The notes: generated by a model from the sequence alone, not told the origin. A stretch of 39,893 bases of DNA from Oscillospiraceae bacterium (GCA_015065585.1 SVQC01000014.1:1-39893), one strand, 5' to 3'; positions 24,310-32,127 are shown, counted from the first letter of the stretch. Program-made: numbers and translations.

Positions 24310-24970
24310 AAAAATTATAGTCCTCTTGTCAATAGTAGAACAAGGTCGCGGGAAAAAACTTATTAAAGAGTTAAGCGGTCAAAATATAAAAATTAATTTT
24401 CAGACCGTAGGTTTAGGCACTGCGCCTACCGAAATGATGGATATTTTCGGTTTTGGTACCAAGGACAAAGATATAATAATCAGCCTTGGGGCACAACGGG
24501 ATGTACAAAATTTAATATCCAATTTTGGAGAAGTGTTCCAAAGCCACTCTAAATACGGTGGAATAATGATAGTCATAGATATTTCCGCTGTGAGCAGAGT
24601 TTTGAATGAAATACTGAATTTTAGTAATAACCAAAATGCAGAAAAGGAAACTGTGAATATGAAGAATGAACATCACAACAATCTGATAGTAATTTCGGTA
24701 AATGAAGGCTTTAGCGCAGACGTAATGCAGGTTGCCAGGAAAGCAGGAGCTACCGGCGGCACAGTAATAAAATGCAGACTTGCGGATATAGAACAGTTTG
24801 CTGAATTTACAAATACTAAGGTTGACGAAGAACGAGAGTTGCTTTGTATCTTAGCCCCTTCTAAAGCGAGCGGACAAATAATGGAGGACGTAAACCGCGA
24901 GTTTGGATTAACCTCTCAGGCAAACGGAGTCATCTTTGCCCTGCCCACTGAAAAAGCCTTTAAAATATGA
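24302..24970 (+). CDS. Tandem PII-like signalling protein
   Basis: A 222-residue cytosolic protein with two PII-like domains. The first (about residues 1-105) starts KKIIVLLSIVEQGRGKKLIKEL. The second (about 122-222) starts NNLIVISVNEGFSADVMQVARKAG and has the PII signature GATGGTVI near residue 150, then a C-terminal ILAPSKASGQIMEDVNREFG. Normal PII proteins are about 110 residues and trimeric; a fused pair is less usual. It starts inside the end of the DUF1538 gene with GGGAGG before the ATG. PII proteins gate transporters such as AmtB, so it probably senses a small molecule and controls the DUF1538 protein; that role is inferred. Confidence 0.85.
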   Translation: MSKKIIVLLSIVEQGRGKKLIKELSGQNIKINFQTVGLGTAPTEMMDIFGFGTKDKDIIISLGAQRDVQNLISNFGEVFQSHSKYGGIMIVIDISAVSRVLNEILNFSNNQNAEKETVNMKNEHHNNLIVISVNEGFSADVMQVARKAGATGGTVIKCRLADIEQFAEFTNTKVDEERELLCILAPSKASGQIMEDVNREFGLTSQANGVIFALPTEKAFKI

Positions 24971-25011
24971 CCCTGGTAAAAAAATCCGTTCAAAAATGTA
25001 GCATCACCGCA

Positions 25012-25060
25012 AAATCCCCCTTATGGTAGAATTAAAATACAACTACCATAAGGGGGATTT
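25012..25060 (+). terminator. Long hairpin after the PII-like gene, probable terminator
   Basis: A perfect 18-bp stem (AAATCCCCCTTATGGTAG at 25012-25029, partner at 25043-25060) with a 13-nt AT-rich loop. It is followed by CTTCTATTG rather than a clean T run, so termination may be weak. The stem is longer than the other terminators here. The spacer 24971-25117 holds nothing else convincing. Confidence 0.5.
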
Positions 25061-25117
25061 CTTCTATTGACTTTCGGACTTGTAAAACAAAAAACTCAGG
25101 GCATTAAAAATCACTTT

Positions 25118-25915
25118 TTAAACATTACTTAGAAAATATTTATTAATAAGGGAAGCGGATATAAAGCAGGCTGCAGCATTGCATCCGTTTGAAAGGGCGG
25201 CGAAAAATGAAGTTCCAATGGAGGTAACAGCCGAAACAACCATGAAAACGCCGAAGGCTATAAGCCAGTTTTTAGCGGCGCGGGGATTGTAGAAATCGGC
25301 GGCTTCATTTAAAATCATCTTATAAACCGACTGGGCAAAACGGTGAATTTTACGAAGACCGAGAATATTTATAAGAAGACCTGCAACAGCGCCGATTAAA
25401 ATTGCAACGCCGATAACAATAGCTAATACTGCATATAGAGCGTATGGAATATTTAAAAATACCGGGAATTCAGAGCCAATTATTTCTACAATTTCATTAA
25501 TGGCAGTTCTATTATTTGCGATAAGACCGAGAAGAAGAGTGAGAATTACACCGCAAACGATAAGTATTATGTAGCAAACGTTCGTTATAACATAACTTGC
25601 ATAAACCGTACCGCTGATATTTTTTAATGGGGTCACGTCAATGATACCTTTTTTAAATTTTGAATAACCAAGCCATAAAAATATGGTAAGTAGTATGTTA
25701 ATCAAGGGCAATCCGCCGGATATAACGCCGAGTCCGCAGGCACAGGTCATTAGAATGCAAATAACAAGGAAAAGATTGTCCCTTAATGACGACGTTATTT
25801 TAGCTGTTGCAGGATTAAGAATAATGGTGGGAGTAACAAAAGAAGAATCTTTTCCGCATTTAGGGCAGAATTTAAAATCTTCATTAGCCTCAAAGCCACA
25901 GTGTCTGCATATCAT
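25118..25915 (-). CDS. Zinc-ribbon membrane protein of unknown function
   Basis: A 265-residue protein opening with a zinc ribbon (CRHCGFEANEDFKFCPKCG, residues 3-21). A linker of about 25 residues leads to about five transmembrane segments; the last region has AAKNWLIAFGVFMVVSAVTS. N-terminal zinc ribbons joined to membrane domains are common in Firmicutes and mostly uncharacterised. GGAGG precedes the ATG, and a promoter lies at 25947-25975. It is a single gene, convergent with the PII-like operon. No function is assigned. Confidence 0.8.
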   Translation of the reverse strand: MICRHCGFEANEDFKFCPKCGKDSSFVTPTIILNPATAKITSSLRDNLFLVICILMTCACGLGVISGGLPLINILLTIFLWLGYSKFKKGIIDVTPLKNISGTVYASYVITNVCYIILIVCGVILTLLLGLIANNRTAINEIVEIIGSEFPVFLNIPYALYAVLAIVIGVAILIGAVAGLLINILGLRKIHRFAQSVYKMILNEAADFYNPRAAKNWLIAFGVFMVVSAVTSIGTSFFAALSNGCNAAACFISASLINKYFLSNV

Positions 25916-25946
25916 AAATAATTCCTCCTAGTAATGTATTTATTTT

Positions 25947-25975
25947 ATTATATGACAAAATTATATATAATTCAA
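25947..25975 (-). promoter_or_regulatory. Promoter of the zinc-ribbon membrane protein
   Basis: On the minus strand TTGAAT (25970-25975), a 17-nt spacer and a perfect TATAAT (25947-25952). Between here and 26072 only AT-rich sequence is seen. Confidence 0.6.
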
Positions 25976-26072
25976 CAAGATATTTGAGCATTTAACCAAT
26001 AATTGTATTTTATCGTTATTATCTAAAACCGACTCAATGAATAAAATTAAAACTACTTCATAATATAGGTAC

Positions 26073-26101
26073 TTGACTTTACTTGAAAAGAAAATTAAAA
26101 T
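26073..26101 (+). promoter_or_regulatory. Promoter of the KDPG aldolase fusion
   Basis: TTGACT (26073-26078), a 17-nt spacer and TAAAAT (26096-26101); AAGGAG (26119-26124) precedes the ATG. Confidence 0.6.
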
Positions 26102-26132
26102 ACAGTTAATAATATGTTAAGGAGTTTTTGAT

Positions 26133-27095
26133 ATGAATCCTATTTTAGAAGAAATCAGTAAGGTGGGTCTTGTTCCCGTTATAAAGCTCAACGACCCCGA
26201 CAAAGCTGTTCCCCTTGTTAACGCTCTTAAAAAGGGTGGAATTCCTGTAGCCGAGGTTACCTTCCGTGCCGCAGGCGCAGACAGAGCAATTGCAAATATA
26301 GCTAAGCAGGCTCCCGATATACTTGTGGGCGCCGGTACCGTTGTCACCCTTGAGCAGTGCAAAGCCGCTGTTAATGCAGGGGCAAAATATATTATTTCTC
26401 CCGGTTTCGACCCTGAAATAGTAGGTTACTGTGTAGAAAATAACATTCCCGTTACCCCCGGATGTACCAATCCTTCTGAGGTATCTATTGCTCAGAAAAT
26501 GGGACTTGAGGTTGTTAAATTCTTCCCGGCTGAAGCGGCAGGCGGTCTTAAAGTATTAAAGGCTCTTGCGGGACCTTTCCCTAATATGCGTTTTATCCCT
26601 ACCGGTGGAATTTCTCCCGCTAACCTTAATGAATATCTCGCTTTTCCCAAGATTATTGCTTGCGGCGGAAGCTGGATGGTGCCTGAGAAGTTAGTTGACA
26701 ATGAAGACTGGGATGCTATTACTGAGCTTGCAAAGGAAGCTGTACTTACTATGCTCGACGTTAAAATCAAGCATATCGGTATAAACTCCAAGGATGAAGC
26801 TGAATGCGAAAAAACCGCGGGAATTCTTTCAGCTATCAGCGGCAAGGCTCAGGATGTTCGTAATAAATCCATTTTTGCAGGAAAAGAATTCGAGGTTATG
26901 AAGTTTATGGGGATTGGCAAATGCGGTCATATAGGACTTTCTGTAACCTCTGTCAAACGCGCTATGAGATTCTTTGAATCTCAGGGCTTTGAATTTGATT
27001 ATTCCTCTTTGGTGGCTGACGAAAAAGGTGAACCCTCCTTCATCTACTTTAAAGAGGAAGTCGGCGGTTTCGGTATCCATCTTGTTAATGCATAG
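26133..27095 (+). CDS. KDPG/KHG aldolase with C-terminal VOC-like domain
   Basis: Residues 1-205 form a class I 2-keto-3-deoxy-6-phosphogluconate/4-hydroxy-2-oxoglutarate aldolase: GLVPVIKLNDPDKAVPL, VAEVTFRAAGA, VGAGTVVTLEQ, SPGFDPEIV, and VKFFPAE, whose Lys is the Schiff-base residue, then PTGGISPANL. It splits a 2-keto-3-deoxy sugar acid into pyruvate and an aldehyde. Family members usually end near 205-215 residues, but this one goes on to 320. The extra part (about 210-320) reads like half of a vicinal-oxygen-chelate/glyoxalase fold: IKHIGINSKDEAECEKTAGILS, then CGHIGLSVTSVKRAMRFFESQGF and FGIHLVNA. A promoter and terminator mark it as a single gene. The role of the added domain is unknown. 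Confidence 0.9.
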   Translation: MNPILEEISKVGLVPVIKLNDPDKAVPLVNALKKGGIPVAEVTFRAAGADRAIANIAKQAPDILVGAGTVVTLEQCKAAVNAGAKYIISPGFDPEIVGYCVENNIPVTPGCTNPSEVSIAQKMGLEVVKFFPAEAAGGLKVLKALAGPFPNMRFIPTGGISPANLNEYLAFPKIIACGGSWMVPEKLVDNEDWDAITELAKEAVLTMLDVKIKHIGINSKDEAECEKTAGILSAISGKAQDVRNKSIFAGKEFEVMKFMGIGKCGHIGLSVTSVKRAMRFFESQGFEFDYSSLVADEKGEPSFIYFKEEVGGFGIHLVNA

Positions 27096-27113
27096 AAGTT
27101 GATATCAAAATTA

Positions 27114-27156
27114 AAAGCGTACGAATTTTTTTGGTTCGTGCGCTTTGTTTTTATTT
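27114..27156 (+). terminator. Terminator of the KDPG aldolase fusion
   Basis: A 12-bp stem AAAGCGTACGAA / TTCGTGCGCTTT with one G-T pair and a 9-nt T-rich loop is followed by GTTTTTATTT. Confidence 0.8.
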
Positions 27157-27182
27157 ACTTTCATTGTTTTTTATGCTATAAT
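27154..27182 (+). promoter_or_regulatory. Promoter of the iron alcohol dehydrogenase
   Basis: TTTACT (27154-27159), a 17-nt spacer and TATAAT (27177-27182) with the extended -10 TG one base upstream. It touches the tail of the preceding terminator. Confidence 0.6.
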
Positions 27183-27214
27183 TGTTTTACAGTAAAAAGT
27201 AAAGGATTTTTGCT

Positions 27215-28390
27215 ATGGATAATTTTGAATTTTATTCTCCTACCTACTTTGTTTTCGGTAAAAACACCGAGGAAAAAGCGGGGGAGCTTGTAAAAAAGTT
27301 CGGCGGAAGCAAGGTGCTTGTGCATTTCGGTGGAGGAAGCGTTGTCCGCTCGGGTTTGCTTGACAGAGTTTGTGATTCTCTACGCAAAGAAAATATCGAA
27401 TATGTTAAACTCGGCGGTGTTATGCCGAATCCCAGAAGCTCACTTGTTTATGAGGGTATTGAGCTTTGCCGTAAGGAAAATGTTGATTTTATTCTTGCCG
27501 TTGGAGGCGGAAGTACCATTGACTCGGCAAAAGCTATAGCTTTGGGTGCTGTTTATGACGGTGATTTCTGGGACTATTTCGGAGGGGGAACGGTTACGAA
27601 TTCTCTGCCTATAGGCACCGTTCTTACAATAGCCGCGGCAGGAAGCGAGGGCAGTCCCAACACCGTTATTACCCATGAAAACGGTATGTATAAGAGGAGC
27701 ACTAAAGGAGATTGTCTGCGCCCGAAGTTCAGTATATTAAACCCGGAACTTACCACTACCTTGCCTGCATTTCAGTCGGCTAGCGGAATAACCGATATTG
27801 TTGCTCATCTTTATGAAAGATATTTAACCAATACAAAGGATGTTGAGGTTACCGACCGCCTTATTGAAGCCCTTCTTCTGACAATGAAAAGCGAGGCCCC
27901 GAAGGTAATTGAGAACCCTAAGGATTATGAAGCAAGAGCTAATATTATGTGGGCAGGTATGCTGGCTCATAATAATATGTGCGGTGTAGGCAGAAGTCAG
28001 GACTGGAATAGCCATTCTTTTGAACACGAGCTTTCCGCCCTTTACGACTGTGCACACGGCGCCGGTCTGGCTGTGGCAATGCCTGCGGTACTGAGATACG
28101 TTGTAAAGAAAGACGTAATGAGATTTGCTAAGGTTGCAAACAGAGTTTGGGGCTGTGATATGGATTTTGATAATCCTGAACGAACCGCCATAGCCGGTAT
28201 AGACGCGCTGCAGAATTTCTTTATTTCTATCGGCATGCCCAAGAATTTTGAGGAGCTTGGCGCAAAAGAAGAAGATATTGACTATCTTGTTGAAACCCTT
28301 TGCTGTTCTCCCGAGCGAAATGGCTATATTGAGGGATATGTAAAACTTGATAAAGAAGACTGTAAAAACATTTACCGTCTTATGCTTTAA
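27215..28390 (+). CDS. Iron-containing alcohol dehydrogenase (BDH/YqhD type)
   Basis: Reduces aldehydes to alcohols with NAD(P)H, a usual fermentation step. The 391 residues show the nucleotide-binding GGGSTIDSAKAIALG near residue 95 and the metal ligands in GITDIVAHLYERY (Asp and His, near 195) and in HELSALYDCAHGAGLAVAMP (near 265-280). The opening FEFYSPTYFVFGKNTE is typical of butanol dehydrogenases and YqhD. AAAGGA precedes the ATG. The SPFH gene follows after 20 bases without a visible terminator, so the two may share a transcript. The natural aldehyde is unknown. Confidence 0.93.
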   Translation: MDNFEFYSPTYFVFGKNTEEKAGELVKKFGGSKVLVHFGGGSVVRSGLLDRVCDSLRKENIEYVKLGGVMPNPRSSLVYEGIELCRKENVDFILAVGGGSTIDSAKAIALGAVYDGDFWDYFGGGTVTNSLPIGTVLTIAAAGSEGSPNTVITHENGMYKRSTKGDCLRPKFSILNPELTTTLPAFQSASGITDIVAHLYERYLTNTKDVEVTDRLIEALLLTMKSEAPKVIENPKDYEARANIMWAGMLAHNNMCGVGRSQDWNSHSFEHELSALYDCAHGAGLAVAMPAVLRYVVKKDVMRFAKVANRVWGCDMDFDNPERTAIAGIDALQNFFISIGMPKNFEELGAKEEDIDYLVETLCCSPERNGYIEGYVKLDKEDCKNIYRLML

Positions 28391-28410
28391 TAAAAAAGAA
28401 AGGTGATTTT

Positions 28411-29352
28411 ATGGAAATTTTGATTGGTTTTATTGTTATTTTGGCTATTATTTTGCTATGCCTCAGGGTTGTTCCTCAGGCAACCGAGTACGTAGTCGAA
28501 AGACTTGGTAAGTACAAGAAAACTTGGGGCGCGGGACTTCATTTCCTTGTTCCTGTTATTGACCGCATTGCCAAAAGAGTTACTCTTAAAGAGCAGGTGC
28601 TTGATTCACCTCCACAACCCGTTATCACTAAAGATAACGTTACTATGCAGATAGATACCGTTGTTTATTTTAAGGTGTTTGATGCCAATCTCTTTACCTA
28701 CGGCGCCGTTAATCCTATAAGCGCTCTTTCTAACCTTACCGCTACTACACTCCGTAATATAGTTGGTGAGCTTGAGCTTGATGATACCCTTACCTCCCGT
28801 GATACCATTAACGGTAAAATGACCGAAATTCTTGACTGCGCTACTGACCAGTGGGGAATTAAGGTAAATAGAGTTGAACTTAAAAATATAATTCCTCCTG
28901 CCGAAATTCAAAATGCAATGGAAAAGCAGATGAAGGCAGAACGCGACAGACGTGAAACCCTTCTCGAGGCAGAGGGACACAAGGCGGCTGTTATTACCCG
29001 CGCTGAGGGTGATAAACAGGCTATGATTTTAGCCGCAGAGGGCGAAAGAGATGCCCGTATTGCAAGAGCAGAGGGTGAAGCAAAGGCTATTTTACTTGCA
29101 AAACAGGCTGAAGCCGATGGCCTTGCCGCATTAAAAGCGGCAGGTGTTGACGCCGCTGTTCTCGAGCTTAAGAAATATGAAGCATTAGTCTCTATGTCCA
29201 ACGGTAAAGCATCAAAAATTATCGTTCCCACAGATGCGGTTGATATGACAAAATCTAACGTTATGTTCTCAGAAACCTCGGGTCTCGGCGATGTAACCGA
29301 ACCCGCTAAAGAAGAAGCTCCCAAGAAGAAAAAAGATGTATGCTGTGATTAA
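28411..29352 (+). CDS. SPFH/stomatin-like membrane protein (paraslipin type)
   Basis: A 313-residue band-7 protein that probably forms ring-like oligomers on the inner face of the membrane, linked to membrane microdomains and proteostasis. One membrane segment (residues 2-20) is followed by the SPFH domain (EYVVERLGKYKKTWGAGLHF, KEQVLDSPPQPVITKDNV) and a charged coiled coil from about residue 170 with repeated EAEG, RAEG, AAEG, RAEG motifs. It ends in a lysine-rich stretch and Cys-Cys-Asp. No NfeD-like partner is next to it. A UUCG-loop terminator follows. Confidence 0.93.
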   Translation: MEILIGFIVILAIILLCLRVVPQATEYVVERLGKYKKTWGAGLHFLVPVIDRIAKRVTLKEQVLDSPPQPVITKDNVTMQIDTVVYFKVFDANLFTYGAVNPISALSNLTATTLRNIVGELELDDTLTSRDTINGKMTEILDCATDQWGIKVNRVELKNIIPPAEIQNAMEKQMKAERDRRETLLEAEGHKAAVITRAEGDKQAMILAAEGERDARIARAEGEAKAILLAKQAEADGLAALKAAGVDAAVLELKKYEALVSMSNGKASKIIVPTDAVDMTKSNVMFSETSGLGDVTEPAKEEAPKKKKDVCCD

Positions 29353-29380
29353 AAAAGAGGTCTTCGGACCTCTTTTTCTT
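29353..29380 (+). terminator. Terminator of the SPFH gene
   Basis: A 10-bp stem AAAAGAGGTC / GACCTCTTTT closed by a TTCG tetraloop, followed by TCTT; the stem starts at the stop codon. Confidence 0.85.
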
Positions 29381-29407
29381 TACATAAAGGAATAAGTGTG
29401 ATAAAAT
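29379..29407 (+). promoter_or_regulatory. Promoter of the acyltransferase-coaX operon
   Basis: TTTACA (29379-29384), a 17-nt spacer and TAAAAT (29402-29407) with an extended -10 TG. Confidence 0.6.
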
Positions 29408-29429
29408 GAATAAATCAGGGGAGTGAGAT

Positions 29430-30653
29430 ATGAGATACAGAAAGCCGAATTTACTGTGTTACCGAGTAGCGCAGGTTGTTTCTTTTGCTGTGGCAAAGCT
29501 GATATTTAAACGCAGAATAATACGAAACGAAATCAAAGGTCTTAAAGGGCCCTTTGTTGTTATTGCAAATCATCAGGCGGCTTATGATTTCGTTAATCTT
29601 ATTAATACTACTTCCCGCAGAATGTCTTTTGTTATAAGCAATTCCTTTTATGAAACCTTGCCTATAAAGAAGATACTTGATAAAATCGGCGTTATCCCAA
29701 AACAGCAGTTTCAAACTACCGTAAAGGATATGCGCGATATGAAGGCTGTTATCGATTCGGGAAATCCTCTGGTTATTTATCCTGCCGGTCTTATGTGTGA
29801 GGACGGTCTTTCTACGCCTATCCCCTCTGCTACCTATAAATTTCTTAAATGGCTGGGTGCTGATGTTTACGTAGCTCGGTCTTTCGGTACATATTTCGTT
29901 ATGCCTAAGTGGAGTAAAGGCATGAGAGCAGGAAATACTCATCTTGATATATATAAGCTTTTTTCTAAAGAAGAACTCAAAAACTCAAGTGAGGCAAAGA
30001 TTAAAGAAAAAGCCGAAAAAGCTTTACTTTTTGACGCCTACAGAGAGCAGGAAGAAATTAAAGCCTTATATAAAAACGGTGCTAATATTGAGGGATTGGA
30101 AAACGTTCTTTATTTTTGTCCGGTATGTAAAAAGGAATTTACTATAGAGGTCAAAAACAAAAATACGATTTATTGTACTCATTGTGGCTTTGAACAGCAA
30201 AGCGACAAATATTCATTTATGCACCTTGCAGGTAGCGTGGGCAAAGAAATAAGATACGTTTCTGATTGGAGCAGGCTAATATATAACGACCTTAAGGAAA
30301 AACTTATTAGAACGCCAAATACGGTTTTAGAGGCTCAGACGGTTATTGAAATGATAAATCCTGAAAAGCATAGGTTTGAAAAAGTGGGTGAGGGAAACAT
30401 TACATTAACTAAAGCCGGTTTCACTTTAAGGGGAGAAATCAGCGGCGAAAAAACTGAAATTTTTACTTCAATAAATCAAATTCCCACCTTGCCCTTTAGT
30501 CCGGGTAACTATTTTGAAATACAAAATGGCGATATAATTTATCGTCTTAGATTAAAGGATGCAAAACTTATAATGAAGTTTATAAATACCGTTAAGGCTT
30601 TTTATGAAATTAAAACAAAGGAAACAGTAAAATTACACGAAAGGGAGCTTTGA
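29430..30653 (+). CDS. PlsC-like lysophospholipid acyltransferase with zinc ribbon
   Basis: A 407-residue protein. Residues 30-200 are a PlsC/AGPAT-type acyltransferase with the catalytic HX4D box NHQAAYD (His48, Asp53) and VIYPAGLMCEDG where the EGTR motif usually sits. Near residues 230-255 comes a zinc ribbon (CPVC...CTHC). The last 120 residues form an extra domain rich in beta strands, of unknown kind. The family transfers acyl chains to lysophosphatidic acid or similar lipids at the membrane. PlsC itself is about 240 residues and lacks these additions, so substrate or regulation probably differ. GGGGAG precedes the ATG. Only one base separates it from coaX. Confidence 0.85.
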   Translation: MRYRKPNLLCYRVAQVVSFAVAKLIFKRRIIRNEIKGLKGPFVVIANHQAAYDFVNLINTTSRRMSFVISNSFYETLPIKKILDKIGVIPKQQFQTTVKDMRDMKAVIDSGNPLVIYPAGLMCEDGLSTPIPSATYKFLKWLGADVYVARSFGTYFVMPKWSKGMRAGNTHLDIYKLFSKEELKNSSEAKIKEKAEKALLFDAYREQEEIKALYKNGANIEGLENVLYFCPVCKKEFTIEVKNKNTIYCTHCGFEQQSDKYSFMHLAGSVGKEIRYVSDWSRLIYNDLKEKLIRTPNTVLEAQTVIEMINPEKHRFEKVGEGNITLTKAGFTLRGEISGEKTEIFTSINQIPTLPFSPGNYFEIQNGDIIYRLRLKDAKLIMKFINTVKAFYEIKTKETVKLHEREL

Positions 30654-30654
30654 T

Positions 30655-31422
30655 ATGCTACTTTTAATAGATATAGGAAACACGAACGTTACCTTAGGCG
30701 TATACAAAAACGAAAAGTTCGTTTTAACCGCCCGTCTTGCCACCGAAACGGGCAGAACTGCTGACCAATACGCCATAGATATAAGAGACGTTTTGTCCCT
30801 TCACGGTGAAAACTATAAAGATATAGAGGGCTGTGCAATTTCTTCCGTTGTTCCCTCTGTTGGCGATGCTGTAAAAAGAGCTATCGAAAGACTTTGCAAT
30901 GTTACGCCGTTATCTCTTGGTCCCGGTGTAAAAACGGGACTTAATATTAAAATTGATAACCCTGCTCAGCTTGGTGCTGACCTTGCGGCAGGTGCTGTGG
31001 GCGCAATTGCCAAATACCCGCTTCCTTGTATTGTGATTGATATGGGTACTGCTACCACAATAAGCCTTATAGGTGAAAACGGTGAAATGCTTGGCGGTGC
31101 GATAGCTGCCGGCGTAAGACTTACCCTTAAAGCTTTGTTTGAAAATACGGCGCAGCTTCCGTCGGTTAATATTGAAGCCCCTGCCGATATAGTAGGCAAA
31201 AATACGGTTGACTGTATGAAGTCGGGCCTTGTTTTCGGCACCGCTTCTATGATAGACGGTATGATAGAACGTATGGAGGCTTCTTACGGAAAACCCTGTA
31301 CCGTTGTTGCAACGGGCGGACTTTCAAAGGAAATAATACGTCATTGTAAAAGAGAAATAAATTATGACGAAAATCTGCTTCTTGACGGACTTCTCACAAT
31401 ATATGAAAAGAATATTCTGTAA
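30655..31422 (+). CDS. coaX: Type III pantothenate kinase
   Basis: Phosphorylates pantothenate, the first step of coenzyme A synthesis; type III enzymes are not feedback-inhibited by CoA and need a monovalent cation. The 255 residues show the ATP loop DIGNTNVTLGVY, TGRTADQYA, GPGVKTGLNIKIDNPAQLGADL and the IDMGTATT motif with the catalytic Asp region, then GGAIAAGV and VATGG. The start lies one base after the acyltransferase stop, with AAGGGAG as ribosome site. An ECF transporter S component follows 67 bases later, consistent with vitamin uptake. Confidence 0.96.
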   Translation: MLLLIDIGNTNVTLGVYKNEKFVLTARLATETGRTADQYAIDIRDVLSLHGENYKDIEGCAISSVVPSVGDAVKRAIERLCNVTPLSLGPGVKTGLNIKIDNPAQLGADLAAGAVGAIAKYPLPCIVIDMGTATTISLIGENGEMLGGAIAAGVRLTLKALFENTAQLPSVNIEAPADIVGKNTVDCMKSGLVFGTASMIDGMIERMEASYGKPCTVVATGGLSKEIIRHCKREINYDENLLLDGLLTIYEKNIL

Positions 31423-31482
31423 TTCTCCGCGTAAAGCGGTGAAAATATTATGAACTGTACCCACAAGGGACAGTATCGGAGG
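31423..31482 (+). promoter_or_regulatory. Two small hairpins before the ECF S-component gene
   Basis: The 67-base gap holds TTCTCCGC / GCGGTGAA (31423-31443, one T-T mismatch, GTAAA loop) and ACTGTACCC / GGGACAGT (31454-31474, one bulged A, ACAA loop), then GGAGG (31478-31482). They could control translation or mRNA stability; no known riboswitch class is recognised. Confidence 0.35.
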
Positions 31483-31489
31483 TATTTTT

Positions 31490-32074
31490 ATGACAAAATT
31501 AAATGTAAAACAAAAAACTGAAAAAATGGTGTTGGGGGCAATATTTACCGCGCTTGTGGTAGTGCTTCAGTTGATGGGCTCCTTTATAAGATTCGGTCCT
31601 TTTTCTGTTTCCCTTGTGCTTGTTCCTATTGTTATCGGCGCAGCCCTTTGCGGAACTAAAATCGGCGCGTGGCTAGGCTTTGTCTTTGGCGTTACCGTTT
31701 TGCTTAGCGGAGATGCCGCACCTTTTTTTGCTATTGACGTTTTAGGTACTGTTCTGACCGTGCTTTTAAAGGGAACTCTTTGCGGACTCTGTGCCGGTGC
31801 CGTATACAGCTTCTTTAAAAACCGCAATATCTACCTTGCGGTAATTTTATCGGCTATTATTTGTCCGATTGTGAACACCGGCGTATTTTTCCTCGGCTGT
31901 GTTGCGTTCTTCCTTGAAACTATAGTTGCCTGGGGCGCTGCAGAGGGCTTTAAAAATGCGGCAACCTATATGTTTATAGGACTTGCCGGTGGTAACTTCA
32001 TCTTTGAACTTTTATCAAATATAATCCTTGCCCCCGTTATTTTAAGAATAATCTCGGCAGTAAAAAAGCAGTAA
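31490..32074 (+). CDS. ECF transporter S component, probably for pantothenate
   Basis: A 194-residue membrane protein with about six hydrophobic segments, the size and layout of substrate-binding S components of energy-coupling factor vitamin transporters. GAIFTALVVVLQLMGSFIRFGPFSVSLVLVP near the N-terminus has the small-residue pattern by which S components meet EcfT. No energising module is encoded here, as is usual for group II ECF systems. Adjacency to coaX suggests pantothenate (PanT-like), but that is positional evidence only. GGAGG lies 7 bases before the ATG. Confidence 0.85.
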   Translation: MTKLNVKQKTEKMVLGAIFTALVVVLQLMGSFIRFGPFSVSLVLVPIVIGAALCGTKIGAWLGFVFGVTVLLSGDAAPFFAIDVLGTVLTVLLKGTLCGLCAGAVYSFFKNRNIYLAVILSAIICPIVNTGVFFLGCVAFFLETIVAWGAAEGFKNAATYMFIGLAGGNFIFELLSNIILAPVILRIISAVKKQ

Positions 32075-32080
32075 AAAATA

Positions 32081-32127
32081 AGTGGTATTTTTGCAACAAG
32101 CATAAAAAATACCGCTTTTTTATTTTT
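32081..32127 (+). terminator. Terminator of the coaX-ECF operon
   Basis: A 12-bp stem AGTGGTATTTTT / AAAAATACCGCT with one G-T pair and a 12-nt loop, followed by TTTTTATTTTTTTA. Confidence 0.85.

Noticed and set aside
24302..24970. Classical GlnB/GlnK nitrogen regulator
   Set aside because: The protein is twice the normal length, has no amtB neighbour, and only its second half carries a clear PII signature, so it is called PII-like without a gene symbol.
25067..25132. 21-codon TTG-started ORF with AAGGGGG upstream, after the long hairpin
   Set aside because: Too short to judge, starts at TTG, overlaps the end of the convergent gene, and the apparent ribosome site is part of the hairpin stem.
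26209..26358. Possible Entner-Doudoroff pathway around the KDPG aldolase
   Set aside because: No 6-phosphogluconate dehydratase (edd), KDG kinase or gluconate genes are adjacent, so only the aldolase reaction itself is supported.
31423..31482. Guanidine-II (mini-ykkC) riboswitch from the two small hairpins
   Set aside because: The loops are GTAAA and ACAA, not the ACGR loops that define that class.
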